Shown here piece after piece: positions 1 through 6,086 of a stretch of 8,319 bases of DNA; the first letter of the stretch is position 1, and every line of letters starts with the position of its first letter. The DNA lies in the NCBI GenBank assembly GCA_014376425.1, contig JACMRO010000513.1:1-8319 (forward strand), read 5' to 3'. The position numbers and the translations under genes were made by a program. The DNA is from Rubritepida sp. (GTDB taxonomy: Bacteria; Pseudomonadota; Alphaproteobacteria; Acetobacterales; Acetobacteraceae). The notes beneath the pieces were generated by a model that ran no database searches, had not been told where the DNA came from, and saw nothing but the letters and a program-made list of their open reading frames with translations.

Positions 1-1
1 C

Positions 2-364
2 GCGGCACTCGCGGCGCGGCGCGGCATTCGCCACCTGGTCGGCGGCATGTGCGAGACGGACTACTCCGGCTACCCCGATTGCCGGGACGACACGCTTAAA
101 TCGCTACAGGCCACCATCAATCTGGGGATGAACACCCGGCTGGTGCTGCACACGCCGCTGATGTGGCTGGACAAGGGGGCGACCTGGCGGCTGGCGGAAC
201 GGCTGGGCGGGGCGCCACTGGTCGAACTGATCCGCGCCGAGAGCCATTCCTGCTACCAGGGCGTGCGCACGCCCCACCCCTGGGGGGCGGGCTGCGCCGC
301 CTGTGCGGCTTGTGACTTGCGCGCCCGTGGCTGGGCAGCCTATGCCGCCCGCCATGAATACTGA
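2..364 (+). CDS. queC: 7-cyano-7-deazaguanine synthase QueC, C-terminal part (5' end outside window)
   Basis: QueC makes preQ0 from 7-carboxy-7-deazaguanine, ammonia and ATP in the cytoplasm, a step of queuosine biosynthesis. The visible 120 residues are the C-terminal half. They contain the family hallmark CETDYSGYPDCRD, the PLMWLDKGATWRLAE segment, and the zinc-binding cysteines in HSCYQG and GAGCAACAACDLRARGW. The insert between the first and second zinc cysteines (VRTPHPWGA) is, as I recall, common in alphaproteobacterial QueC. The frame is open from base 2 and ends in TGA at 362-364, so the start lies upstream. The stop lies inside the next gene, a putative queuosine-precursor transporter, which suggests a shared transcript. 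Identification is by recognised motifs; I see no sign of decay. Confidence 0.95.
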   Translation, partial: AALAARRGIRHLVGGMCETDYSGYPDCRDDTLKSLQATINLGMNTRLVLHTPLMWLDKGATWRLAERLGGAPLVELIRAESHSCYQGVRTPHPWGAGCAACAACDLRARGWAAYAARHEY

Positions 365-911
365 CAGCCGCCGCGAAGGCTTTTTGTGCCTCGCGGCCTT
401 CGCCCTGTGCATCCCCGCCGCCAACTGGTTGATCGGCCATGTCGGCACCTTCTGTGTGCCGGGCGGGCCGTGCCTGATCCCGGTCGCGCCCGGCGTCACC
501 GCGCCATCGGGCGTGCTGATGATCGGCGCGGCGCTGGTGCTGCGGGACCTGGTGCAGCGCCGCCTGGGCACCGGCTGGGCGCTGGGCGCTGTGCTGGCGG
601 GCACGGTGCTGTCGGCCCTGATCGCGCCGGCGGCGCTGGTGCTGGCCTCGGCCACTGCCTTCCTGCTGAGCGAACTGCCCGACATGGCGGTCTACACCCC
701 GCTGGCCCGACGCGGCCTGGTCCGCGCGGTGGCCATCAGCGGCCTGGCCGGGCTGGCGGTGGACAGCGTGGTTTTCCTCTGGCTGGCCTTCGGCAGCCTG
801 GACTATCTGGCCGGTCAGATGATCGGCAAGGCTTGGATGGTTCTGCTGGCGCTGCCGGTCATCGCCTGGCTGAAGCGGCGCGACGCGCGGCTGGGCCTCA
901 CGCCCGCCTGA
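354..911 (+). CDS. VUT/YhhQ family membrane protein, probable queuosine precursor transporter
   Basis: This is a hydrophobic protein of about 185 residues with roughly five or six predicted membrane spans (about 8-30, 50-66, 74-105, 125-148, 158-173). Family signatures are LVLRDLVQRRLG (62-72), SELPDMAVYTPL (106-117) and VDSVVFLWLAFGSLDYL (136-152). E. coli YhhQ of this family (DUF165) imports preQ0/preQ1. That role is inferred here, and is strengthened because the gene overlaps the end of queC. The ATG at 354 starts eight bases before the queC stop codon. An in-frame ATG at 342 and a GTG at 303 are alternatives; neither has a clear ribosome-binding site, so translation may be coupled to queC. 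The length is a little shorter than the 221 residues of YhhQ. The 3' end overlaps the convergent benE-like gene by 14 bp. Confidence 0.85.
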   Translation: MNTDSRREGFLCLAAFALCIPAANWLIGHVGTFCVPGGPCLIPVAPGVTAPSGVLMIGAALVLRDLVQRRLGTGWALGAVLAGTVLSALIAPAALVLASATAFLLSELPDMAVYTPLARRGLVRAVAISGLAGLAVDSVVFLWLAFGSLDYLAGQMIGKAWMVLLALPVIAWLKRRDARLGLTPA

Positions 912-2037
912 ACAGCGCGGCCGCCCCCAGCCCCGCCAGCAGCCCCCAGAAGGCGGCACCCACGCCGGCGAAACTGAGCCCCGAGGCGCAGGTGACGAAG
1001 CACAGCACGGCGGGGATGCGCAGGGCTTCGTCCGCCACCGCGCCGCGCAGGGCAGCGGCCATGCTGCCCAGCAAGGCAAGCCCCGCCACCGCCTGGATCA
1101 GCGCCGGCGGGGCCAGCGCCACGGCCGCCGCCGCCACCCCGGCCGCAAGCGCCCAGCCGATATAGGTCAGGCCATTGGCGACGCCCGCAATCCAACGGCG
1201 CGCCGGGTCGGGATGCGCTTCGGGCCCGGCGCACATGGCGGCCGTGATCGCGGCGAAGTTCACCATCTGCCCACCCAGGAATGCGCCCGCCGCGCTGGCC
1301 GCACCGGTTGCCACGAACACCGGGCCGGATCGGGGCCGGTAGCCGAAGGCGGTCAGCACCGCGATGCCCGGCACGTTCTGCGACGCCATGGTGACGAGGA
1401 AGAGCGGCACGCCGATGCCCAGCATGGCGGCGGGCTGGAACACCGGCCACACCCATTCCAGTCGTGGCCCGGCGCCGGGCCCCGCCATGGGCATCGGCAC
1501 CAGCACGCCCACCAGCAGGGCGGCGACCGCGACCGCCGCCGGCACCGCCCACAGCCGCGCCAGGCGCAGCATCACCAGCCAGGTCAGCACCACCGGCAAG
1601 GCGATCTCCGGCACCACGCCCACCGCGCGGGCGGGGGCCACGCACAGGTCCAGCAGCACGCCCGCCAGCATGGCGTTGGCGATGGGCGCGGGGATGCCTT
1701 CCACCGCCCGCAGCATCGGCCGCCACAGCCCGGCCAGCACCACCAGCAGGCCCGCGACGATGAAGGCGCCGACCGCCGCGCCGAAGCCGCCTGCCGGCGC
1801 GGCGGTGGCAGCCAGCAGCGCCGCCCCCGGCGTCGACCAGGCGATGGCGATGGGCTGGCGGGTGGCCAGGCTGAAGGCCGCCCCCAATGCACCCATCGAA
1901 AAGGTGATGATGGTGAGCCCCGAGGCCGCCTGCGCCGGCGTGGCCCCCATCGCCAGGAAGCCCTGCAACACCACGGTGAAGGAGGAAGTGAAGCCCACGA
2001 AGCTGGCCAGAACCCCCAGCATGATGGGCTGGATCAA
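898..2037 (-). CDS. benE: BenE family aromatic acid (benzoate)/H+ symporter
   Basis: This is a polytopic inner-membrane transporter of about 379 residues, close in length to E. coli YdcO (391). Signatures are AWSTPGAALL (66-75), PLFLVTMASQNVPGIAV (211-227), AAITAAMCAGPEAHPD (262-277) and ASGLSFAGVGAAFWGLLAG (351-369). All are strongly like YdcO/BenE, with about ten to twelve hydrophobic segments. The family imports benzoate with protons; the actual substrate here is unknown. No ATG suits a full-length protein. The best start is a TTG at 2037 whose TTGA overlaps the stop of the upstream acylase gene; the next option is the ATG at 2022, which would trim five residues from the first membrane segment. 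The four-base overlap implies one operon with translational coupling. No ben/cat catabolic genes are visible nearby. Confidence 0.9.
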   Translation of the reverse strand: MIQPIMLGVLASFVGFTSSFTVVLQGFLAMGATPAQAASGLTIITFSMGALGAAFSLATRQPIAIAWSTPGAALLAATAAPAGGFGAAVGAFIVAGLLVVLAGLWRPMLRAVEGIPAPIANAMLAGVLLDLCVAPARAVGVVPEIALPVVLTWLVMLRLARLWAVPAAVAVAALLVGVLVPMPMAGPGAGPRLEWVWPVFQPAAMLGIGVPLFLVTMASQNVPGIAVLTAFGYRPRSGPVFVATGAASAAGAFLGGQMVNFAAITAAMCAGPEAHPDPARRWIAGVANGLTYIGWALAAGVAAAAVALAPPALIQAVAGLALLGSMAAALRGAVADEALRIPAVLCFVTCASGLSFAGVGAAFWGLLAGLGAAALFRRA

Positions 2038-4352
2038 GGCCGCAATTCCAGCCGGCCCAGCACAGCCGCCGGCTCTCGCCCCAGCCGCAGCATGGTGCCG
2101 TCGCGCCACCAGCCCAACAGGTCGCCCCAGTGGCGCGACAGCGGGTGGCCGGACTGGCCGGTGGCGATGATCGCCAGCAGCCCGTCCGCCGAGGCCATGT
2201 CGGCCACCAGGCGCAGACCCGCGCCATGCACGTTGGCGAAGCCGGCGCCCGGCGAGCCGCGCAGCACCGTCTGACCGTCCCCCGCGCTGGCCACGGATAG
2301 CCTTGTCAGGTCGCGCAGCACGGGGATGAAACGCAGCAGCGGGTGCTCGAACACCGCCCGATGGGCCGCGCCCCAGGACCAGCCTACCGGGTCGCCACCA
2401 TGCGTGGCGGCCAGCTGCGCCATGGCGTCGGCCAGGGCCCGTGCGGCGAGCGCCGTGCAGTCCGGCCGGCACCAGCGCCGCGCGTCGCCGCGCAGGAGAA
2501 AGTCCAGGAATTCCGGCGAGCCCGCCCCGTCCGGCACGCCGTTCTCCGTCAGCACGAGGGCCAGGAAGCGGCGCTGCCAGGCGTTCCAGATCAGCGGCTG
2601 CGGCAGTCCGGCCGCCATCTCGCCGTTCCACGCCTCGAACAATTGGCGCGCGATGCCGGCCGGCCCCGTAACGCTCAGGCCGCGCAGCAGCGGCAGGCTG
2701 GCCTGGGCCAGCAGCGACATCGCATCGAGCTGCATGGTCGCCAGCAGCGCCGCATCGGGGCGCGGATTGGCGTCCAGCAGCTGGTGGATGCGGCGGAAGC
2801 GCCAGTCACCCGGCCAGTCGGCACCCAGGAAGACGGGACCGTCGGCCGGCGCGACACGGTTGTTGGCGTTGACCAGCCGGCCGCTATCGGGCGCCACGCG
2901 GTGCGGCATGGCGGCGAAGGGCACGAAGCCCAGCCATTCATGCGTGCCGGCCTCGCCCGGCGCCGGCATCCTGCCGTCGCCCGCGGCACGGATCGGGGTG
3001 CGGCCGGTCAGCCACAGGCCGATATCGCCCGCGCGGTCGGCGACCATCAGGTTCTGCGGCGTGTTGGTGATCAGCGCCGCGGCCTCACCCGCCTGGGCCA
3101 CGCTGGTGGCCCGGTTCAGCGCCAGCAGCCCCTCCGCCGCGGTATCGGCCGGTGCCAGGTTGGCCATGGCCACCGCCAGCACGGTACCATCGACGCGCGG
3201 CGTGGGATCGAGGTCGGAGATCACCGGGCCGTGCCGGGTCTCGCGGATGCGCAGCACGACGGGGTCCGCGCCGCGCACCCGGATCAGCTCGTCGCGGCTA
3301 TCGAACCGGCGCGGGCCCGCCTCGGTCGCGTAGTGCTCGGCATCCAGCACGCGTTCGACGAAGACGTCCTGGGTGTCCGAATGCGTCGTGGTGAAGCCCC
3401 AGGCGAGGCTTTCGTTGCGGCCGATGACGATGAAGGGCACGCCCGGGCTGGTGGCGCCGGCGCGGAACCGCCCGCCCGGCAGCTCGATCCTCGCCAGGTA
3501 CCACAGGATGGGCGCGGAGAAGCCCAGATGCGGGTCGGCGGCCAGCAGCGCGCCGCCCGTGCCGCCATGCGCCGCATCCAGCGCCCAGGCGTTGCTGGCC
3601 ATCGCGGGTAGCGGCGCGTCACCGGGAAACTGGGGGATCTGCCGCAGCAGCCCCGCAAACCCGGTCGCGGCGGCGCCGGCACGCCGGTCGGGCAGCCCGG
3701 CGGAGCCATCGGCCGGCCACAGCTCGCCCAGCAAACCATCGTCCAACCCGCGCGCCAGCTGCGCCCGTTCGATCTCGGTTCGCCAGTTGCCGCTCAGCCA
3801 CAGCCCCATCACCTTGCCCCAGAGCAGCGAATGCTCCGGCCGCCACGGCTCGGGCGCGCCCAGCGCCAGGAATTCGGGCGCGATGAAGCGGCCGCGCTCG
3901 GCGATGCGGGCATTGACCCCGGCGGCATACGCGTCGAGAAGCGCGCGGGTCTGCGGCGACTGGGCCGCCAGATCCGCCTCGGCCCGTTCGGCCAGCCCCA
4001 GCACGCGGGTGAAGCGGTCGGCACGCAGCGCGGCGGGGCCGGCTATCTCGGCCAGCCGCCCGGCGGCGCCGCGGCGCATCAGCTCCATCTGAAACATGCG
4101 GTCCCGCGCATGCAGCCAACCCAGCGCCATGGCGGCGTCCGCCTCGTCCGTGGCACGGATGCGCGGCACCCCCACGGCATCGAGCGTAATGGAGACCGGG
4201 GCGCCCAGCCCCGCGATGCGCAGCGCCTGCTCGGCCGCCGGCAGCGTCATCCACAGCGCGCCCGCGCCGGCCAGGATGATGGCGAGCAGCAGCCCGCCCA
4301 GCCATCCCGCCGCCAGCCGCCAGCCCCGGAACCTGGATGATCTCCGCCGCAT
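2034..4352 (-). CDS. Penicillin acylase family protein (Ntn amidohydrolase)
   Basis: The protein has 772 residues, the usual size of penicillin G acylase, AHL acylase and related enzymes, which hydrolyse amide bonds of acylated amines after self-cleavage into alpha and beta chains. A basic start (MRRRSSRFRG) and a hydrophobic stretch at 11-34 indicate a signal peptide or membrane anchor, so it should act in the periplasm. The alpha-chain motif ALGWLHARDRMFQMELMRR lies at 76-94. The predicted nucleophile is Ser253 in PLPAMASNAWALD, the first residue of the mature beta chain. Beta-chain motifs are AADPHL (271-276), NANNR (495-499, region of the oxyanion-hole Asn) and GQSGHPLSRHWGD (732-744). 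The ATG at 4352 is chosen because in-frame upstream sequence adds no sensible domain. The substrate cannot be read from the sequence; beta-lactam, N-acyl-homoserine lactone and aryl-amide substrates are all possible. The gene is followed immediately by benE. Confidence 0.92.
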   Translation of the reverse strand: MRRRSSRFRGWRLAAGWLGGLLLAIILAGAGALWMTLPAAEQALRIAGLGAPVSITLDAVGVPRIRATDEADAAMALGWLHARDRMFQMELMRRGAAGRLAEIAGPAALRADRFTRVLGLAERAEADLAAQSPQTRALLDAYAAGVNARIAERGRFIAPEFLALGAPEPWRPEHSLLWGKVMGLWLSGNWRTEIERAQLARGLDDGLLGELWPADGSAGLPDRRAGAAATGFAGLLRQIPQFPGDAPLPAMASNAWALDAAHGGTGGALLAADPHLGFSAPILWYLARIELPGGRFRAGATSPGVPFIVIGRNESLAWGFTTTHSDTQDVFVERVLDAEHYATEAGPRRFDSRDELIRVRGADPVVLRIRETRHGPVISDLDPTPRVDGTVLAVAMANLAPADTAAEGLLALNRATSVAQAGEAAALITNTPQNLMVADRAGDIGLWLTGRTPIRAAGDGRMPAPGEAGTHEWLGFVPFAAMPHRVAPDSGRLVNANNRVAPADGPVFLGADWPGDWRFRRIHQLLDANPRPDAALLATMQLDAMSLLAQASLPLLRGLSVTGPAGIARQLFEAWNGEMAAGLPQPLIWNAWQRRFLALVLTENGVPDGAGSPEFLDFLLRGDARRWCRPDCTALAARALADAMAQLAATHGGDPVGWSWGAAHRAVFEHPLLRFIPVLRDLTRLSVASAGDGQTVLRGSPGAGFANVHGAGLRLVADMASADGLLAIIATGQSGHPLSRHWGDLLGWWRDGTMLRLGREPAAVLGRLELRP

Positions 4353-4456
4353 CGCGTTCTGACATAGGACGCGGCCGCCATGGGCGCCAGCGCGCCGCCC
4401 TGCGTCACTCGGCCGGTGTTGCCGTCTGACGCATGCGTGGTGTAGCCGGATCGGTA
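4353..4456. promoter_or_regulatory. Divergent intergenic region between acylase and STAS genes
   Basis: This 104-bp gap must hold the promoters for the acylase-benE operon (minus) and the STAS-ATPase pair (plus), since both sets start here. No convincing -35/-10 pair is visible. A perfect 10-bp palindrome, ACGCATGCGT, lies at 4429-4438, about 19 bases before the STAS start codon. It could be an operator or a chance palindrome. Confidence 0.4.
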
Positions 4457-4795
4457 ATGGACATTGCATCCGACACGCTGCCCGCCGGCGCCACCCGCAT
4501 CGTGCTGACCGGGCGGCTGGACATTCAGGGCGCCGCCGCGATCGACCTGCGCTTCGCCGCCGTGGCCGTGGCCAATCGCGCGGTGGTGGTCGACCTGGGC
4601 GGCGTCAGCTTTCTTGCCTCGATGGGGCTGCGGACGCTCATCATGGCGGCGAAAGCGATGCGCACCAAAGGCGGCCGCATGGTGCTGTACCGGCCGCAAG
4701 GCGAGGTGGAGCAGGTGCTGCTGACCAGCGGCCTGGGCGAACTGGTGCCGATCATCCACGACCTGGCGGAAGCCGAGGCACGGGCGCTGGAATGA
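4457..4795 (+). CDS. STAS domain protein, anti-sigma factor antagonist-like
   Basis: This is a single STAS domain of 112 residues, the size of SpoIIAA/RsbV proteins. In partner switching, the unphosphorylated protein binds the anti-sigma kinase and frees its target. The core IVLTGRLDIQGAAAIDLRF (15-33) is followed by VVVDLGGVSFLASMGLRTLI (43-62). Ser55 in ASMGLR aligns with the phosphorylated Ser58 of SpoIIAA, while the preceding Asp is replaced by Ala. The partner kinase gene follows with an ATGA overlap (4792-4795). The ATG at 4457 is preferred because MDIASD begins just before the first strand; an ATG at 4433 would add eight residues. Neither has a strong Shine-Dalgarno sequence. No sigma factor is visible, so the regulated target is unknown. 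Confidence 0.88.
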   Translation: MDIASDTLPAGATRIVLTGRLDIQGAAAIDLRFAAVAVANRAVVVDLGGVSFLASMGLRTLIMAAKAMRTKGGRMVLYRPQGEVEQVLLTSGLGELVPIIHDLAEAEARALE

Positions 4796-5169
4796 GGGCG
4801 ACGCTGCGGCTGCGTGCCGAGCTGGCGGCGCTGCCGGCGCTGGACCAGTGGGTCGATGCGCAAGTGGCCGGGCTGGATGCCCGCCAGGCCTATGCGTTGC
4901 GGCTATGCGTCGAGGAGCTGGTTGGCAATGTGCTGCTGCACGGCGCGGCCGGCGCGCTGCAGGTCATCGTCGATGGCCCGCCGCTCCGCCTCGTGGTCGA
5001 GGATGACGGCCCCGCCTTCGACCCTTCGGCGGTGACCGGGCCCAGCCTGCCCACCAGCCTGGACGAGGCGCAGCCCGGCGGGCTGGGGCTGCTGCTGGTC
5101 CGCCGCTACTCCCGCGGCATGGCCTATGCGCGGGCAGGCGGCTGGAACCGGCTGGAGCTGACCTTCTAG
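4792..5169 (+). CDS. RsbW-like ATP-binding protein (HATPase_c_2), anti-sigma factor/serine kinase
   Basis: This 125-residue GHKL ATPase domain has the N box EELVGNVLLHG (41-51, Mg-binding Asn46), the G1 box EDDGPAFDP (70-78) and the glycine lid GGLGLLLVRRY (96-106). Such proteins phosphorylate a STAS partner on Ser/Thr and sequester a sigma factor or other target. The STAS partner is encoded just upstream with a four-base overlap, so the two form a kinase-substrate pair. The cognate PP2C/SpoIIE phosphatase is not in the window and may lie elsewhere. The ATG at 4792 is fixed by the overlap and fits family length. The stop codon TAG (5167-5169) lies inside the CTAG that bounds the downstream inverted-repeat element. 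The C-terminus (RLELTF) looks complete, so the element does not seem to have truncated the gene. Confidence 0.88.
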   Translation: MRATLRLRAELAALPALDQWVDAQVAGLDARQAYALRLCVEELVGNVLLHGAAGALQVIVDGPPLRLVVEDDGPAFDPSAVTGPSLPTSLDEAQPGGLGLLLVRRYSRGMAYARAGGWNRLELTF

Positions 5170-5188
5170 CAAGCTGCTGAAGAACTGG
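5166..5188 (+). repeat. Left terminal inverted repeat
   Basis: This is CTAG followed by a 19-base arm at 5170-5188. It pairs with the right arm at 5310-5332 with mismatches only at arm positions 3, 13 and 17. It contains the stop codon of the RsbW-like gene. Confidence 0.75.
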
Positions 5189-5237
5189 CGGCTGAGGGTG
5201 GGCGAGGGACTTTTCGGGCAGGAAAGGCCGGTTCGCC

Positions 5238-5261
5238 GCCAGGATGCTGTTGCATCCTGGC
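5238..5261. repeat. Perfect hairpin in the middle of the inverted-repeat element
   Basis: GCCAGGATGC (5238-5247) pairs perfectly with GCATCCTGGC (5252-5261) across a TGTT loop. There is no T-tract on either strand after the stem, so it is not a standard intrinsic terminator. It could still slow polymerase between the two convergent genes or be a structural part of the mobile element. Confidence 0.8.
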
Positions 5262-5309
5262 AAGAGACGGACGGATCCTGCGCGGAAAGGTACCGTCCAG
5301 CCGACCCGT

Positions 5310-5332
5310 CCCGTTTTTCAGCAGCATGCTAG
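5310..5332 (-). repeat. Right terminal inverted repeat
   Basis: This is the reverse-complement partner of the left arm, ending in CTAG at 5329-5332. It holds the TAG stop codon of the Lrp-type gene, read on the minus strand at 5331-5329. Confidence 0.75.
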
Positions 5333-5799
5333 ATCGGCACCCCGGCCGGCGCCTTGGGGACGCCCAGCACGAAGCTGGACCGGGTCTCCTTCACGCCGGG
5401 CATGCGCAGCAGCGCCTTCATCGCGAACTCCCCATAGGCGTCGAGGTCGCGCACCAGGATGTGCAGCAGGTAGTCCATCTCGCCCGACATGGCGTAGGCG
5501 GCGACGACCTCGGGCCGCGCCGCCAGCGCCCGGTGGAACGCATCGACCAGCTCCTCCGCATGGCTGGTCAGCGATACCTGGACGAAGGCCTGCACATGCA
5601 GGCCGATGCTGCGCGGCTCGATCTCCGCCCGGTAGCCGGTTATGACGCCCGCCTCCTCCAGCCGCCTGAGGCGGCGCAGGCAGGGGGTAGCGGAGAGGCC
5701 CAGGGTGTCGGCCAGGCCGGTGACCGCGGCGCGGCCATCCGCCTGCAGCGCCCGCAGCAGCCGACGGTCCGTCTGATCGATCGGAGAGGATTCCGCCAC
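5329..5799 (-). CDS. Lrp/AsnC family transcriptional regulator
   Basis: The protein has 156 residues, the normal Lrp size. An N-terminal helix-turn-helix domain begins at IDQTDRRLLRALQADGR (7-23), with the recognition part around LGLSATPCLRRLRRLEEAG (33-51). A C-terminal ligand-binding RAM domain (about 66-145) includes SGEMDYLLHILVRDLDAY (105-122) and KETRSSFVL (137-145). Such octameric regulators bind amino acids or aromatic metabolites. The GTG at 5799 is chosen because AGGAG sits ten bases upstream (5814-5810) and the protein then starts just before the domain; the frame stays open to 5907 but that extension has no family features. The gene diverges from the hydroxylase remnant and hppD, so it probably controls Phe/Tyr catabolism and itself. 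Its C-terminus ends naturally at the edge of the inverted-repeat element. Confidence 0.92.
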   Translation of the reverse strand: MAESSPIDQTDRRLLRALQADGRAAVTGLADTLGLSATPCLRRLRRLEEAGVITGYRAEIEPRSIGLHVQAFVQVSLTSHAEELVDAFHRALAARPEVVAAYAMSGEMDYLLHILVRDLDAYGEFAMKALLRMPGVKETRSSFVLGVPKAPAGVPI

Positions 5800-5894
5800 A
5801 ATACGAAGGCTCCTGAGTGAAATGCCCTGATACCGTGTCCGATACTGCCGTGAATAGGCGAAATCCGGCGCCTGCGCGCGACTAAGCTCGGGAC
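5800..5894. promoter_or_regulatory. Divergent regulatory region of the Lrp-type gene and the hppD locus
   Basis: This 95-bp gap is less GC-rich than its surroundings. It must carry the minus-strand promoter of the regulator and probably the plus-strand promoter of the hppD transcript. GATAC occurs as a direct repeat at 5829-5833 and 5841-5845, 12 bp apart, and may be part of a regulator site. I cannot assign -35/-10 boxes with confidence. Confidence 0.4.
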
Positions 5895-6086
5895 ATGCCC
5901 GATACATCCCTGCACGGCCCCTACGCCGATGCCGCCGGCGACTTCACCATCGCCCAGGACATGGCGGCCTACAGCCTCGCCGACCATGCGACATGGCGTG
6001 AACTGGCCGCCCTCCCGATGGCGCTGGCATCGCTTGGCCCACCCATCCCGGCCGGTGCCTCCACCGCGCTCGACCAACCGCTCTGA
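5895..6086 (+). pseudogene. Remnant of phenylalanine 4-monooxygenase (internally deleted), or small ORF of unknown function
   Basis: This is an open frame of 63 codons. Residues 15-37 (GDFTIAQDMAAYSLADHATWREL) strongly resemble the N-terminal part of bacterial phenylalanine hydroxylases, whose consensus I remember as DFT-x-Q-x4-YS-x2-DHATW-x2-L. Full-length enzymes have about 260-300 residues and carry iron ligands (two His and a Glu) in the middle; all of that is missing. The last 20 or so residues (PIPAGASTALDQPL) are reminiscent of the hydroxylase C-terminus, so an in-frame internal deletion is the simplest reading, though that part is weak. The stop TGA (6084-6086) abuts the hppD ribosome-binding site, as expected if a complete phhA once preceded hppD in an operon. 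The frame could still be expressed as a short peptide; no function is assigned. Confidence 0.55.

Larger units (their letters stand above)
5166..5332. mobile_element. CTAG-bounded inverted-repeat element (MITE-like or IS remnant)
   Basis: This 167-bp stretch contains no credible gene. Its ends form an imperfect inverted repeat: 19 bases inward from each CTAG match at 16 positions (20 of 23 counting CTAG). A perfect 10-bp hairpin lies near the middle. CTAG at both ends could be a 4-bp target duplication or part of the inverted repeat; because CTAG is its own reverse complement, one copy cannot decide. The terminal motif (CTGCTGAAAAAC outward from the right end) resembles ends I associate with IS1182-type elements, from memory only. 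Removing the element plus one CTAG would join the two convergent genes with overlapping TAG stops. No transposase is encoded, so movement would need one supplied in trans. Confidence 0.65.

Noticed and set aside
104..1079. Minus-strand open frames opposite queC and the VUT gene
   Set aside because: They lie opposite convincing genes on the plus strand and are low-complexity Ala/Arg/Pro translations typical of third-frame shadows in GC-rich DNA.
1213..3611. Several long plus-strand open frames across the benE and acylase region
   Set aside because: They are antisense to two well-conserved proteins with clear motifs and give Arg/His/Gln-rich translations with no family features.
5166..5332. 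Reading the inverted repeat as an ordinary bidirectional terminator
   Set aside because: The arms are 120 bp apart, and a run of five T at 5314-5318 is inside the right arm and not after a tight stem. The CTAG-bounded arrangement fits an inserted element better.
5800..5907. N-terminal extension of the Lrp-type protein to 5907
   Set aside because: The extra 36 residues have no family match, would overlap the start of the divergent frame at 5895, and the GTG at 5799 has a good ribosome-binding site.
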